Part shown: positions 9,577 to 18,062 of the stretch, piece by piece | Position numbering within the stretch: position 1 is the stretch's first letter | Layout: every line of letters starts with the position of its first letter | NCBI GenBank assembly: GCA_035561135.1 | Contig: DATMYA010000051.1 | Location: 1 to 64,000 of the forward strand | Reading direction: 5' to 3' | DNA: 64,000 bases | From: Clostridia bacterium | Lineage (GTDB): Bacteria; Acidobacteriota; Terriglobia; Terriglobales; Acidobacteriaceae | The notes under the pieces: generated by a model | Database searches by the model: none | The model's input: only the letters and a program-made list of their open reading frames with translations | What the model was told of the DNA's origin: nothing | Position numbers and translations under genes: made by a program

Positions 9577-10885
9577 ACCGATTCTCATAGTTGCGGTATT
9601 GGCCGTGGCCGTGTTGGCACCGCCGTATCTTCCGGCACAGCAGACGGGGCGAACTGTCCGCAAGAGCAGGGTCGCGGTTGAGGAACACCCAGCGGACATC
9701 CAGAAGGCGCAAGCGGCCATCGAGCAGCGCGACCTTGCCTCCGCAGAAGCGCTATTGCAGGAAGCTCTGAAGCAGGACCCTCAAAACTATCAAGCGCACT
9801 TCTACCTCGGTTACGTGTATAGCAACACGAATCGCCGCCCTGAGGCGATCGCAGCGTATCGCAAGTCGGTAGCGGCGCGACCGAATCTGTTCGAATCGAA
9901 CCTGAATCTAGGGATGTTGCTCGCGGCTGACGCCTCGCCGGAAGCATCGAAGTACCTGAAGGCCGCAACGCAACTGAAGCCTTCGGGCAAACAGGATGAG
10001 GCGCTGGCGCGTGCGTGGATGTCATTGGGGCGCGTGCTGGAGAGCGCCGATCGTGCAGGCGCAGTCGATGCGTATCAGCGAGCGGCCGAGCTACAGCCTC
10101 GCAATCCGGCACCGCACCTTGAGCTCGGCCAGATGCTTGAGCGGCACAGCGACCTTGCGGGCGCGGAGAAGGAATACAAGGTTGCACTCACACTCGATGC
10201 CAACTCGGCAGACCCTCTAGCATCACTCGCCAACCTGTACATGCGAGGGAAAAGGCTGCCGGAAGCGGAGAGCACGATTCGGGAGCTACTCAAAACGCAG
10301 CCCGGCAACGCCAACGCGCGGGTGCAACTGGGTCGCATCCTCGCAGCGCAGAACAAGCAGGACGAAGCCGCCGCCGAACTGGAGGCGGCGCTGCAATTGG
10401 CTCCCACGGATGGCGATGCGCTCCGGGAGTTGGCAAGTATCCAGATGAAGCAGAAGAAGTTTGAGGCGGCGGCTGCGAGTTACGGAACGCTTGTCGCGAA
10501 GTCGCCAAAGGATCCCGACCTGCGTTATGCCCTTGGGTCGGCCTTAATGCGCGTGAACAAGTATCCGGAGGCGCAGCAGGAGTTCCTGACGACAATCAAG
10601 CTGAAGCCAGAATGGGGAGAGGCATACGGCGAACTAGCGGTCGCAGCCTCGGGCAATAAGGACTACAACCTTACGATCCGTGCCTTGGATGCTCGCGCCA
10701 AGATTCTCCCCGAAATGGCGGGCACCTACTTCCTGCGCGCCGTTGCCTACGACCACCTGGGAGCGGTAAAAGAAGCATCTGACAACTACAAGCAATTCTT
10801 GGGTGTTGCGAACGGCCAGTTCCCCGACCAGGAGTGGCAGGCGCGGCACAGGCTCATTGCGATAGACCCTTCGCGCAAGAAGTGA
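9569..10885 (+). CDS. Exported tetratricopeptide-repeat protein
   Basis: A protein of about 438 residues beginning with a signal peptide ([23 protein letters not shown]) followed by roughly ten TPR units. Helix-pair motifs such as LGYVYSNTNRRPEAIAAYRK and LGQMLERHSDLAGAEKEYK recur every 34 residues. It should be periplasmic or envelope-associated and act as a protein-protein scaffold; no enzymatic domain is visible. The frame is open upstream inside uvrA, but only the starts at 9551 or 9569 give a sensible signal peptide. Choosing 9569 makes a short overlap with the uvrA stop. The next gene starts 2 nt after its stop, so it is part of the uvrA operon. Confidence 0.8.
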   Translation: MRRPILIVAVLAVAVLAPPYLPAQQTGRTVRKSRVAVEEHPADIQKAQAAIEQRDLASAEALLQEALKQDPQNYQAHFYLGYVYSNTNRRPEAIAAYRKSVAARPNLFESNLNLGMLLAADASPEASKYLKAATQLKPSGKQDEALARAWMSLGRVLESADRAGAVDAYQRAAELQPRNPAPHLELGQMLERHSDLAGAEKEYKVALTLDANSADPLASLANLYMRGKRLPEAESTIRELLKTQPGNANARVQLGRILAAQNKQDEAAAELEAALQLAPTDGDALRELASIQMKQKKFEAAAASYGTLVAKSPKDPDLRYALGSALMRVNKYPEAQQEFLTTIKLKPEWGEAYGELAVAASGNKDYNLTIRALDARAKILPEMAGTYFLRAVAYDHLGAVKEASDNYKQFLGVANGQFPDQEWQARHRLIAIDPSRKK

Positions 10886-10887
10886 AG

Positions 10888-11334
10888 ATGCGGATCGTCC
10901 TATTGATTATCGTGCTGACGATCCTGTCGGCAAATGGCTCAGCAGCCAACCGAGAGCAGAGCTTGGCAGAAGTACGCGCGCGTGCGGACGCCGCGCGTGG
11001 GGAGGACTGCGCGAAGGTATGTCCGGACGCAGCCCGCGCCATGACAGAGGAAAGCAACAGCCTTTTCAACCAGGGCGAGGTTGAGAACGGCCACGCAGCG
11101 ATGAGAGACGCCGTGGCATATGCGCGTAAAGCGGCGCAAGCTTCCATAGAGTCTCGCAAGAAGCAAAAGCAAACGGAAATCGCGCTGCGGAAATTGGCGA
11201 AACGGATGACGGACATCAAGGAAACATTGAGCGTTGATGACCGCGCGAGCGTGCAGGAAGCAATCGATCAGGTGGAAGCGTTGCGCTCGGAGTTGCTGGC
11301 CGCGATGTTCGATATGAAAAAGGACAAGAGATGA
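10888..11334 (+). CDS. Small exported hypothetical protein, helical
   Basis: A 148-residue protein with an N-terminal signal peptide (MRIVLLIIVLTILSANGSAA) and a mature part that looks entirely alpha-helical and charged, with a heptad-like pattern in the C-terminal half. The mature protein has two cysteines close together (EDCAKVCPDAA). I do not recognise a family. The ATG at 10888 comes 2 nt after the TPR gene stop, and the gene ends in a 4-nt ATGA overlap with its successor. It is therefore probably translationally coupled and functionally tied to these envelope proteins. Confidence 0.65.
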   Translation: MRIVLLIIVLTILSANGSAANREQSLAEVRARADAARGEDCAKVCPDAARAMTEESNSLFNQGEVENGHAAMRDAVAYARKAAQASIESRKKQKQTEIALRKLAKRMTDIKETLSVDDRASVQEAIDQVEALRSELLAAMFDMKKDKR

Positions 11335-11987
11335 AGCGCACTACTGCCCTCGTGTTTTCCGCGCTGCTTACGCTTTCGCTGCTGATGAGCCCGGCCGCGG
11401 CGCAGCGTCATCGCGATCCTTTAACGGAAGCCGAATCGGACCAACTGCGCGAGACCGCAGTGGAGCCGGTCAAACGCATGAAGCTGCTGGTTAAGTTCGC
11501 GCGCGCGCGCATGGAGGCCGTGGACCACATGCGTTCCGTGCCGAAGATGACGGACGAAGAAGCCGAGAAAGTCCGGTCTCTGCTCGACGATGTTGCTAAC
11601 CTGGTGGATGAGATTGACGACAACCTGTCCATGTACAACGGACGAGGCGACGACCTTCGCAAAGCCTTGAAAGAAGTAATCGAGGTGAACTCCGACTTCC
11701 AGTTGAAATTACGCACGCTGAAGGAAACCTCGTCACCAGAGGCTCTGAAGCAATATGGGTTTTCGCTGGAAGATGCTATGGAGTCGGTGAACGCCAGTGC
11801 CGATTCGTCACGGGCGATGCTGGAAAGCCAGAACGCTAGCCGCGGAAAAGATAAGAGCAAGGACGCCAAAGATAAAGACAAGGATGAGGATACGGAGACC
11901 AGGAAGAATTCTGGTTCCAACTCCGACAAAGCGGAACAGAGACAACAGAAGAAAGAGCAGGATAGGCGCTGCCCGCCGCCGTGCTAA
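11331..11987 (+). CDS. Exported hypothetical protein with charged low-complexity tail
   Basis: A 218-residue protein with a signal peptide (cleavage near SPAAA-QR), a helical central region of about 130 residues, and a tail from about residue 165 composed almost only of Lys, Asp, Glu, Arg, Ser and Gln that ends in CPPPC. The start overlaps the previous stop by 4 nt (ATGA). No known domain is recognised. The length, signal peptide and coiled-coil character resemble the preceding protein, so the two may form a pair in the periplasm. The tail looks intrinsically disordered. Confidence 0.65.
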   Translation: MKRTTALVFSALLTLSLLMSPAAAQRHRDPLTEAESDQLRETAVEPVKRMKLLVKFARARMEAVDHMRSVPKMTDEEAEKVRSLLDDVANLVDEIDDNLSMYNGRGDDLRKALKEVIEVNSDFQLKLRTLKETSSPEALKQYGFSLEDAMESVNASADSSRAMLESQNASRGKDKSKDAKDKDKDEDTETRKNSGSNSDKAEQRQQKKEQDRRCPPPC

Positions 11988-12028
11988 TCTGAAAAGTACC
12001 TCTCTCAAGTTCCTATGGTTGACGTGCT

Positions 12029-12715
12029 TTGAAGGAATCCTTGCTCACAATTCTCCAGGAGACCTACCGGGAGTTACGGCCCCGTGCCGAGATGCCGGAG
12101 TTCCGCTTCGAGTTCTACCCTTTTGCAAACGTCAACAACACGATTCGGCTCCGCGAAGGCGTGCTGAAAATACGAATCTCGGACCTGCTGGAAGGCGCTC
12201 CGGACACGGTTCTGCGCTCGATTTGCCATATCCTGCTGGCCAAAATCTATCGAAAGCCCATCGAGACGGCGCACGCGACGCGCTACCGGCGCTACGTCTC
12301 CAGCCATGACATGACCTCGAAGGCCCACCTGGTACGGCAGATGCGCGGACGCAAGCGCATCGAGTCGGCGCAGGGACACGTTTACGACCTGGATGGCATC
12401 TTCGACGAACTCAACGTGCGGTTCTTCCATGGGTTATTGGCGCGTCCGCAGATGACGTGGAGCCGCGACCACGCACGCAACAGCTTGGGCCACTACGATC
12501 CGGCGCACAACGCCATCGTCGTGAGCCGCATCTTTGACCACCCGTGCGTGCCGCATTATGCGATCGAGTACCTCGTTTACCACGAGATGCTCCACCTGAA
12601 GCATCCGGTGAAGTTGCGCGGCAGCCGGCGCTGCGTGCACGGACGAGAATTCCAGGCGGAAGAGAAGCTGTTTCCCCGGCTTGAAGAGGCCAAAGCTTTC
12701 CTTAAGAAACTTTGA
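12029..12715 (+). CDS. SprT-like zinc metalloprotease
   Basis: A 228-residue cytoplasmic protein. Residues 185-189 form HEMLH (HExxH zinc motif), and a further histidine in HGREF (204) fits the third zinc ligand of the SprT/Spartan-like family. The preceding segment FDELNVRFFHGLLARPQMTWS also matches SprT-like domains, whose characterised eukaryotic members cleave DNA-protein crosslinks. An N-terminal domain of about 115 residues is not recognised. The assigned start is TTG at 12029 with a weak ribosome-binding site; an ATG around 12092 is possible. It follows the previous gene by 41 bp. The link to uvrA in one operon suggests, but does not prove, a DNA-repair role. Confidence 0.72.
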   Translation: MKESLLTILQETYRELRPRAEMPEFRFEFYPFANVNNTIRLREGVLKIRISDLLEGAPDTVLRSICHILLAKIYRKPIETAHATRYRRYVSSHDMTSKAHLVRQMRGRKRIESAQGHVYDLDGIFDELNVRFFHGLLARPQMTWSRDHARNSLGHYDPAHNAIVVSRIFDHPCVPHYAIEYLVYHEMLHLKHPVKLRGSRRCVHGREFQAEEKLFPRLEEAKAFLKKL

Positions 12716-12724
12716 CGCGGGCAG

Positions 12725-13696
12725 CTATGCGACGAGTTCTCCTAAACGATCACCGTCAATGATTTGGAGCAGCTTTTCCGCACTAGCCTCCACGCGGTAG
12801 AGCCGCACGGTATCGGTTGCGACGCGCAGTTTGTAGGGATATTCGCCCGTCATGTAATCGCAATCGAGACCTTCGGCCAGCGAGAGCGCCGTGGCTTCAT
12901 AGACAAGAGATTGCCCTGGAGAGTGTTCAGCCCAGCGCTGGTCGAAATAGATTGTGTAGAAGTTGCGCGTGTGGCCATGCAGGAAGGTGACTAGGGAGGC
13001 AACGACTTTTTCGTTACACTCGTACGTGAAGACCTCGCATCGCGATGCCGGTTCGGCCGCCATGCGGACCATGAACTCGCGGCGTAGCGCATCGGCAAAC
13101 ACGTTGGCTTGTCGCGCAGGCTGGCTTCCCTTCTGTTCGTAAATCCAGCGAATAAGTCCAGAGTTCATTCCGGCATGTCTCTGTAGTTCCACGCCGCGGC
13201 GCGACAGTCGGCGGGCGCGACTGCCAAGGCGTGAGTGGGTGGATGAGAACTCGTCGGCGGAAGTATGCGTTCGCAGAGTGCATGGCGCATTCGCAAACGG
13301 TTGTGGTGCGAAATCCTGCCAGCGTTTGCAGGCGTAGCTATCGCGCAAAGCGACAACTGAGAGCGGCATCCGAAGCTGCATTAGCCGCGTCCACGCGTAG
13401 CGCAGAACATCTGGATCGCCGGAGGCAAGAACGTCTCGATAGTCGAAAAGCGCTTCTCCAACAAGCGCAATCGTCTTATCCGTCCGAATAACGGCGGGGA
13501 TGATGGCGAGCCCCGAGTCGCTCTCCGCCACGACAAAATGCGGCGTTTCGCGTTGTGCGAAGTGCGTTCCCGCAAGTCGCGCAATATCGAATTGCTGAAA
13601 CACGCCGTGGAACGGAGATTCCCGTAAGATGTTCACCCAATGCGGGCGCAGATTGTCTAATTCGTGCTCGGTTCGTGCTACGAAAAGGCGGCGCAA
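12725..13696 (-). CDS. FemAB/BioF2-like (GNAT-fold) acyltransferase family protein
   Basis: A 323-residue protein resembling the CelD/BioF2-like acetyltransferase group. The N-terminal half has the expected FHGVFQQFDIARLAG and GLAIIPAVIRTDKTIALVGE segments. The C-terminal GNAT-fold core has EVFTYECNEKVVASLVTFLHG, the FYTIYFDQRWAEHSPGQ region, and a final LDCDYMTGEYPYKLRVA stretch. Members often modify cell-envelope or polysaccharide components; the substrate is unknown here. Translation appears to begin at TTG (13696), supported by GGAG 6 nt upstream. It converges with the SprT-like gene (9-bp gap) and lies downstream of tonB, but a strong terminator separates it from tonB. Confidence 0.7.
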   Translation of the reverse strand: MRRLFVARTEHELDNLRPHWVNILRESPFHGVFQQFDIARLAGTHFAQRETPHFVVAESDSGLAIIPAVIRTDKTIALVGEALFDYRDVLASGDPDVLRYAWTRLMQLRMPLSVVALRDSYACKRWQDFAPQPFANAPCTLRTHTSADEFSSTHSRLGSRARRLSRRGVELQRHAGMNSGLIRWIYEQKGSQPARQANVFADALRREFMVRMAAEPASRCEVFTYECNEKVVASLVTFLHGHTRNFYTIYFDQRWAEHSPGQSLVYEATALSLAEGLDCDYMTGEYPYKLRVATDTVRLYRVEASAEKLLQIIDGDRLGELVA

Positions 13697-13792
13697 ATGG
13701 ACTCCGATTTCGTATGGCGTGCGACAGGTAATTAGAAGCAGGGTCTCGCGACCGGGTTCTCTGGCGCTCCGGGTACCGCTACGCGAAGCAAA

Positions 13793-13828
13793 CTAAAAGG
13801 GAGAGGCTGGTTGTCCTCTCCCTTTTAG
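13793..13828 (-). terminator. Perfect 14-bp hairpin terminator between tonB and the FemAB-like gene
   Basis: A 14-bp inverted repeat without mismatches (13793-13806 and 13815-13828) encloses the 8-nt loop CTGGTTGT. The outer part is A/T rich on both sides (CTAAAAGGG and CCCTTTTAG), giving a U-tract in either direction. It lies 30 bp beyond the tonB stop codon and should end tonB transcription on the minus strand. Confidence 0.9.
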
Positions 13829-13857
13829 CATTCCCGGTTTACTAGAATTGGTTAGTT

Positions 13858-14856
13858 CTAGTACAGCCTGAAATTCACTTCGACGTTGATCTGCACAGCG
13901 ACGGGCCTTCCGTCCTTCATGGCAGGCTCAAACTTCCAACGGCGCACAGCCTCGACCGCTTTCTGATCAAGCCCCATACCGAGGCTGCGTGCCACGCGCA
14001 CGTCACGCGGTTGACCATCCGGGCCGACGATCAGCCAGAGAACAACAGTTCCCTGGTACTTCGCCTTGCGAGCTTCCTCCGAATACTCAGGGTCAGGAGT
14101 ATCCAACGCGCGCGGAGCCGAGACGCCGCCACCAACCCGGAATATGCCGCCGCCAATACCACCGCCACGGCCCGGACCTACGCCGGGGCCAGTACCGGAG
14201 CCTACCCCGCCGCCGCTACCCGAACCGATGCCGCCACCGGAGCCGGTCCCATTGGACGCCGGACCGGAGGGGATCACAGCCTTGGGATCACCGAAGTTCG
14301 GAAGATTGGCATTCGCAATTTTCACTTGAGGAGGAACAACAACCGTGGGCTCGACCGTGAGCTTGGGATTCTCATTGCGCACGATCATCGCCGGAGGCGT
14401 GATCTGCTCCATCGCGAACTTGGGAAGCTTTCCTTTTGGTGCCTGCAATTTGTCACGATCGCCGCCACCGCCGCCGCCGCCGATCTGGTCGATTTTCTTG
14501 CTCGACAGCGGCATGTACTCGGAGATATCCGGCGAAACCAGCTCAACGTGCTCCTGGTTCGTGGCCTGCTGCACCACCCTGGCCCCGACCACAGACGCCG
14601 CGATCAACCCAGCCACTGCGGCTCCGTGTAAAACCACCGAGAACCATGCGCTCTTCTTTCGGTAGTTGTACTCTCCCCAAATTTCTCGAACCCGAACGGG
14701 ACGCGACGTCAACTGAAGCGGGGGCAACTTCTCGGGGAAAAATGTGTCGCGAAAGTTGGTGCTCAATGACTGCCAGAGAGAGTCATTGAACTGCTCTTCA
14801 GGCAGAAGGTTGAGCTCCGGTACATCTTGTCGGGGAATGGAAACCTGGTTCGCCAT
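13858..14856 (-). CDS. TonB family energy-transducing protein
   Basis: A 332-residue protein with a cytoplasmic N-terminus of about 70 residues, one membrane segment (about 71-92, WFSVVLHGAAVAGLIAASVV), and a long periplasmic linker very rich in glycine (GGGGGGG near 127-133 and a Gly/Ser/Pro block at about 203-245). It ends in a TonB C-terminal domain (about 250-332) with the typical PEYSEEARKAKYQGTVVL and AVEAVRRWKFEPA motifs. It is expected to couple the ExbBD motor to outer-membrane transport, though exbB and exbD are not adjacent. The linker is glycine-rich rather than the classical Pro-Lys type. A sigma-54-like site lies 63 bp upstream. Confidence 0.88.
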   Translation of the reverse strand: MANQVSIPRQDVPELNLLPEEQFNDSLWQSLSTNFRDTFFPEKLPPLQLTSRPVRVREIWGEYNYRKKSAWFSVVLHGAAVAGLIAASVVGARVVQQATNQEHVELVSPDISEYMPLSSKKIDQIGGGGGGGDRDKLQAPKGKLPKFAMEQITPPAMIVRNENPKLTVEPTVVVPPQVKIANANLPNFGDPKAVIPSGPASNGTGSGGGIGSGSGGGVGSGTGPGVGPGRGGGIGGGIFRVGGGVSAPRALDTPDPEYSEEARKAKYQGTVVLWLIVGPDGQPRDVRVARSLGMGLDQKAVEAVRRWKFEPAMKDGRPVAVQINVEVNFRLY

Positions 14857-14918
14857 AACTTATCTATCGGCCCTTTTTGCTAGCGCGCCCTCTGTTGCCG
14901 CCACTCGGCTGAAAGATG

Positions 14919-14935
14919 AGCACATCAAGTGCCAA
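14919..14935 (-). promoter_or_regulatory. Sigma-54-like promoter candidate for tonB
   Basis: The minus strand reads TTGGCACTTGATGTGCT, close to the RpoN consensus TGGCAC-N5-TTGC. The invariant GG (-24) and GC (-12) are correctly 12 nt apart. The -12 element has GTGC instead of TTGC. It is 63 bp upstream of the tonB ATG. One such match can occur by chance, and no sigma-54 activator gene is nearby. Confidence 0.3.
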
Positions 14936-15138
14936 GTTGCTTTCGTCCAGATAACTGCCCAAATACAAGTCGAACTGAGCCCCGCGCCACCGAATAGCTT
15001 TTTGTGGGTGTCCGGCTTCCTAACTTTAGATGCCTGAATTCCCATCCGAGTACCGCAGATCAGGGCTTCTTCATTGAAATTCTGCCGAACGAGAAGCCTG
15101 AGTTGGGCCAGTGAATGTATAGGGCGACCGGCCTCTCG

Positions 15139-15144
15139 TATAAT
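15139..15144 (+). promoter_or_regulatory. -10 element of a candidate ileS promoter
   Basis: A perfect TATAAT lies 68 nt upstream of the ileS start codon. No good -35 box is present at 16-18 nt, so activity may need an activator, or the match may be fortuitous. Confidence 0.45.
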
Positions 15145-15212
15145 GAGAGTTTCACCGGGCAAATTTTTCTTACCCTGTGTAAGGCGTTTCATCGCCACGG
15201 AGACAAACCGGA

Positions 15213-18035
15213 GTGCCGCTCGAGCTAAAGTCGACCCTGAATCTTCCTACGACCAAGTTTTCCATGAAGGCCAACCTGCCGCAGAACGAGCCTAAGATGC
15301 TTGCGTGGTGGGAAGAGATACGCATCTACGACAAGATTCGCGAGGCCCGCAAGGGCGCGGAGTTTTACGTCCTGCACGACGGTCCTCCGTACGCGAATGG
15401 TCCGATACATCTGGGCCACGCGCTCAACAAGTGCCTGAAAGATTTCGTGGTGAAATCGCGCACAATGAGCGGGTACGACTCACCGTACGTGCCGGGCTGG
15501 GACTGCCATGGTCTGCCGATTGAAATCAAGGTTGACGAATCGCTCGGACGCAAGAAGCTGGAAATGGCTGCGCTGGAAGTGCGCGCTGCCTGCCGCAAGT
15601 ACGCGCAGAAGTATCTCGACTTGCAGCGCGAGCAGTTCAAACGCATCGGCATCTTTGGCCGCTTCGAAAATCCGTACTCCACGATGACGCCTGATTACGA
15701 GGCTGCCGTCATCGAGACGTTCTACGCGTTTTTCGAAAAAGAAATGGTCTACAAGGGCCTGAAGCCGGTTTACTGGTGCATCCATGACCGCACAGCGCTC
15801 GCCGAGGCCGAAGTTGAATACGCGAACCACACCAGTCCGAGCATCTGGGTTCGCTACGCGCTGACCAGCGATCCTGCCGCCATCGATGCTGCGCTCGCGG
15901 GCAAGAAGGTTGCGACCATCATCTGGACAACGACTCCGTGGACGCTTCCCGCGTCAATGGCCGTCGCCTTCAGTCCCACAGAAGAGTATGTCGCGTTGGA
16001 CGCTGGCGAGTGGACGTACATAGTCGCCGCAAATCTTGCGGAAGCGACAGTGCAGAACTGTGGGCTGGTGGCGCCAAAGAAGATCGCAACTTTCCCCGGA
16101 ACCAAGCTGGAGCGCGCGACCTTCGCGCATCCGTTCCTGGACCGCAGCATCCTTGGCGTGCTTGCCGACTACGTCACGATGGATCAGGGTACGGGCGCCG
16201 TGCACACCGCTCCCTCGCATGGCGCAGACGACTTTTACACGGGCGTGAAATACGGCCTGGACCAGACGTGCAATGTGGACGCAGCCGGGCGCATACAGAA
16301 CGGCTTGCCCGCATACGATGGCAAGCGCGTTTTCGATGCGAACCCGCTCATCGTAGAGCTGCTGAAAACCCGTGGCGTGCTCTTGGGTTTTTCGGAGATC
16401 GAGCACTCATATCCGCATTGCTGGCGCTGCCACAATCCGATCATCTTCCGTGCCACAGAGCAGTGGTTCATTTCGATGGAAGGCAATGTCGGAGATGGCA
16501 CGCTCCGCTCCGTCGCGCTGCGCGAGATCAACGATAACGTGCGGTGGGATCCTGCCTGGGGACGGGAGCGTATCGCGAACATGGTCGCAACGCGTCCCGA
16601 CTGGTGCATCTCGCGCCAGCGCATCTGGGGTGTCCCCATCGCAATCTTCTTCTGCGAAGGCTGCGGCGAAGCGCTGCACTCGAGTGAAGCGCACAAGGCT
16701 GTTGTCGAACTCTTTGCGCGCGAAGGCGCAGACGCCTGGTACAAGTACACTCCTCCCGAAATTCTGCCCAAGGGCAGCAAGTGCGGCAAGTGCGGCGGCA
16801 CAGAGTTCCGCAAGGAGATGGACATCATCGACGTGTGGTTCGAGTCCGGCTCATCGCAAGCTGCCGTGCTCACGCCCAAGAACGGTCTGCCGTGGCCTGC
16901 CGACCTTTACCTCGAAGGCGGCGACCAATATCGCGGCTGGTTCCACTCTTCCCTGCTGTGCGCGATCGGGTTGAAGGGCTCGTCGCCCTATCGCGCAGTG
17001 GCCACGAATGGCTGGACGCTGGACGACCAGGGTCGCGCTCAGTCCAAGTCAATTGGCAACGTCGTGGATCCGGTCGATATTGCGAAACGCCTGGGCGGCG
17101 AAATCGTGCGCATGTGGGTAGCTTCCGTGGATTTCCGCGAGGATGTCGTCTCCACAGAAGCACTGATGCAGCGCATCGCTGAGAACTACCGCAAGATCCG
17201 CAACACGTTCCGGTATGTGTTGAGCAACCTGTATGACTTCGATCCGGCGCGCGATGCCGTCGCGTTCGATGACATGGAATCACTCGACTCCTACATGCTG
17301 CTGCGGACCGCCGAACTGGCTGACGAACTGCGCACATGGTATGACGAGATGCTGTTCCACCGCATCTATCAGCGGCTCATCCAGTTCTGCGTTGTCGATC
17401 TCAGTTCGATGTACTTCTACGTACTCAAGGACACGTTGTACACGGCGGCTCCGAACTCCAGGAAGCGCCGCTCGGCCCAGACAGCTATCTGGAAAATCGG
17501 TGAGGCCTTGGTACGACTGGTTGCGCCTATCATGAGTTTCACGGCGGAAGAAATATGGAGCTTCCTTCCGAAGATGGAAGGTCGGGCAGAGAGTGTGCAC
17601 GTCGCGCTCTTCCCCACGACGCAAGACATCACCGGGGACGTCTCCGACCCGGCAGCGCTTGAAGCGCTCAAGCGTGATTGGCACGAGTTGCTGGTCATCC
17701 GCGATGAAGTGCTAAAGGCGCTGGAAGTCGTTCGCAGGGACAAGATCATCAACGACGGATTGGAAGCGCAAGTAACGTTGACGCTGCCCCCGGCACTGTT
17801 TGCGATAGCATCACGCTATCGCAACGAACTGCCGGGGCTGTTCGTCGTCTCGGCTGTTCATATGGCAGAGGCCCAACCGACCGATGGCGCGTTGGGAATC
17901 GCTGTTCAAGTGGAACGCGCCGACGGAGAGAAGTGCGAGCGATGCTGGAATTACTCGACGCATGTCGGAGAAGACAAGAAGTATCCGACGGTGTGCGAGC
18001 GTTGCAGTGCCGCTATCGCTGAATCTGAGCGGTAA
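15213..18035 (+). CDS. ileS: Isoleucyl-tRNA synthetase
   Basis: IleRS charges tRNA-Ile. The 940-residue class Ia synthetase has the HIGH motif as HLGH at residues 66-69, the CP1 editing domain with WTTTPWTLPAS near 233-243, a catalytic region with DVWFESGSS, an anticodon-binding domain, and a C-terminal zinc finger (CERCWNYS ... CERC). The KMSKS loop is unusual: residues 609-613 read A-Q-S-K-S, so the first lysine and the methionine are replaced while the catalytic SKS core is kept. The start is GTG at 15213; a later ATG at 15264 is possible but would trim conserved N-terminal sequence. lspA follows after 27 bp, an arrangement common in bacteria. Confidence 0.95.
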   Translation: MPLELKSTLNLPTTKFSMKANLPQNEPKMLAWWEEIRIYDKIREARKGAEFYVLHDGPPYANGPIHLGHALNKCLKDFVVKSRTMSGYDSPYVPGWDCHGLPIEIKVDESLGRKKLEMAALEVRAACRKYAQKYLDLQREQFKRIGIFGRFENPYSTMTPDYEAAVIETFYAFFEKEMVYKGLKPVYWCIHDRTALAEAEVEYANHTSPSIWVRYALTSDPAAIDAALAGKKVATIIWTTTPWTLPASMAVAFSPTEEYVALDAGEWTYIVAANLAEATVQNCGLVAPKKIATFPGTKLERATFAHPFLDRSILGVLADYVTMDQGTGAVHTAPSHGADDFYTGVKYGLDQTCNVDAAGRIQNGLPAYDGKRVFDANPLIVELLKTRGVLLGFSEIEHSYPHCWRCHNPIIFRATEQWFISMEGNVGDGTLRSVALREINDNVRWDPAWGRERIANMVATRPDWCISRQRIWGVPIAIFFCEGCGEALHSSEAHKAVVELFAREGADAWYKYTPPEILPKGSKCGKCGGTEFRKEMDIIDVWFESGSSQAAVLTPKNGLPWPADLYLEGGDQYRGWFHSSLLCAIGLKGSSPYRAVATNGWTLDDQGRAQSKSIGNVVDPVDIAKRLGGEIVRMWVASVDFREDVVSTEALMQRIAENYRKIRNTFRYVLSNLYDFDPARDAVAFDDMESLDSYMLLRTAELADELRTWYDEMLFHRIYQRLIQFCVVDLSSMYFYVLKDTLYTAAPNSRKRRSAQTAIWKIGEALVRLVAPIMSFTAEEIWSFLPKMEGRAESVHVALFPTTQDITGDVSDPAALEALKRDWHELLVIRDEVLKALEVVRRDKIINDGLEAQVTLTLPPALFAIASRYRNELPGLFVVSAVHMAEAQPTDGALGIAVQVERADGEKCERCWNYSTHVGEDKKYPTVCERCSAAIAESER

Positions 18036-18062
18036 CAACCGCGCGCTGAAGGGGAACATTTC

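Larger units (their letters stand above)
14857..15212. other. Divergent tonB/ileS intergenic region
   Basis: This 356-bp gap between two divergent genes holds candidate promoters in both directions: a sigma-54-like site for tonB and a perfect -10 for ileS, listed separately. The ileS side was checked for a T-box leader (the conserved anti-terminator TGGNACCGCG motif) and none was seen. No convincing small gene was found; short frames here lack ribosome-binding sites. Confidence 0.6.

Noticed and set aside
14860-15198. A minus-strand frame of 112 codons upstream of tonB
   Set aside because: No ribosome-binding site or recognisable protein; it overlaps the promoter region for both neighbours.
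14857-15212. T-box leader for ileS
   Set aside because: The conserved T-box anti-terminator motif and a Stem I with a specifier loop were looked for and not found.
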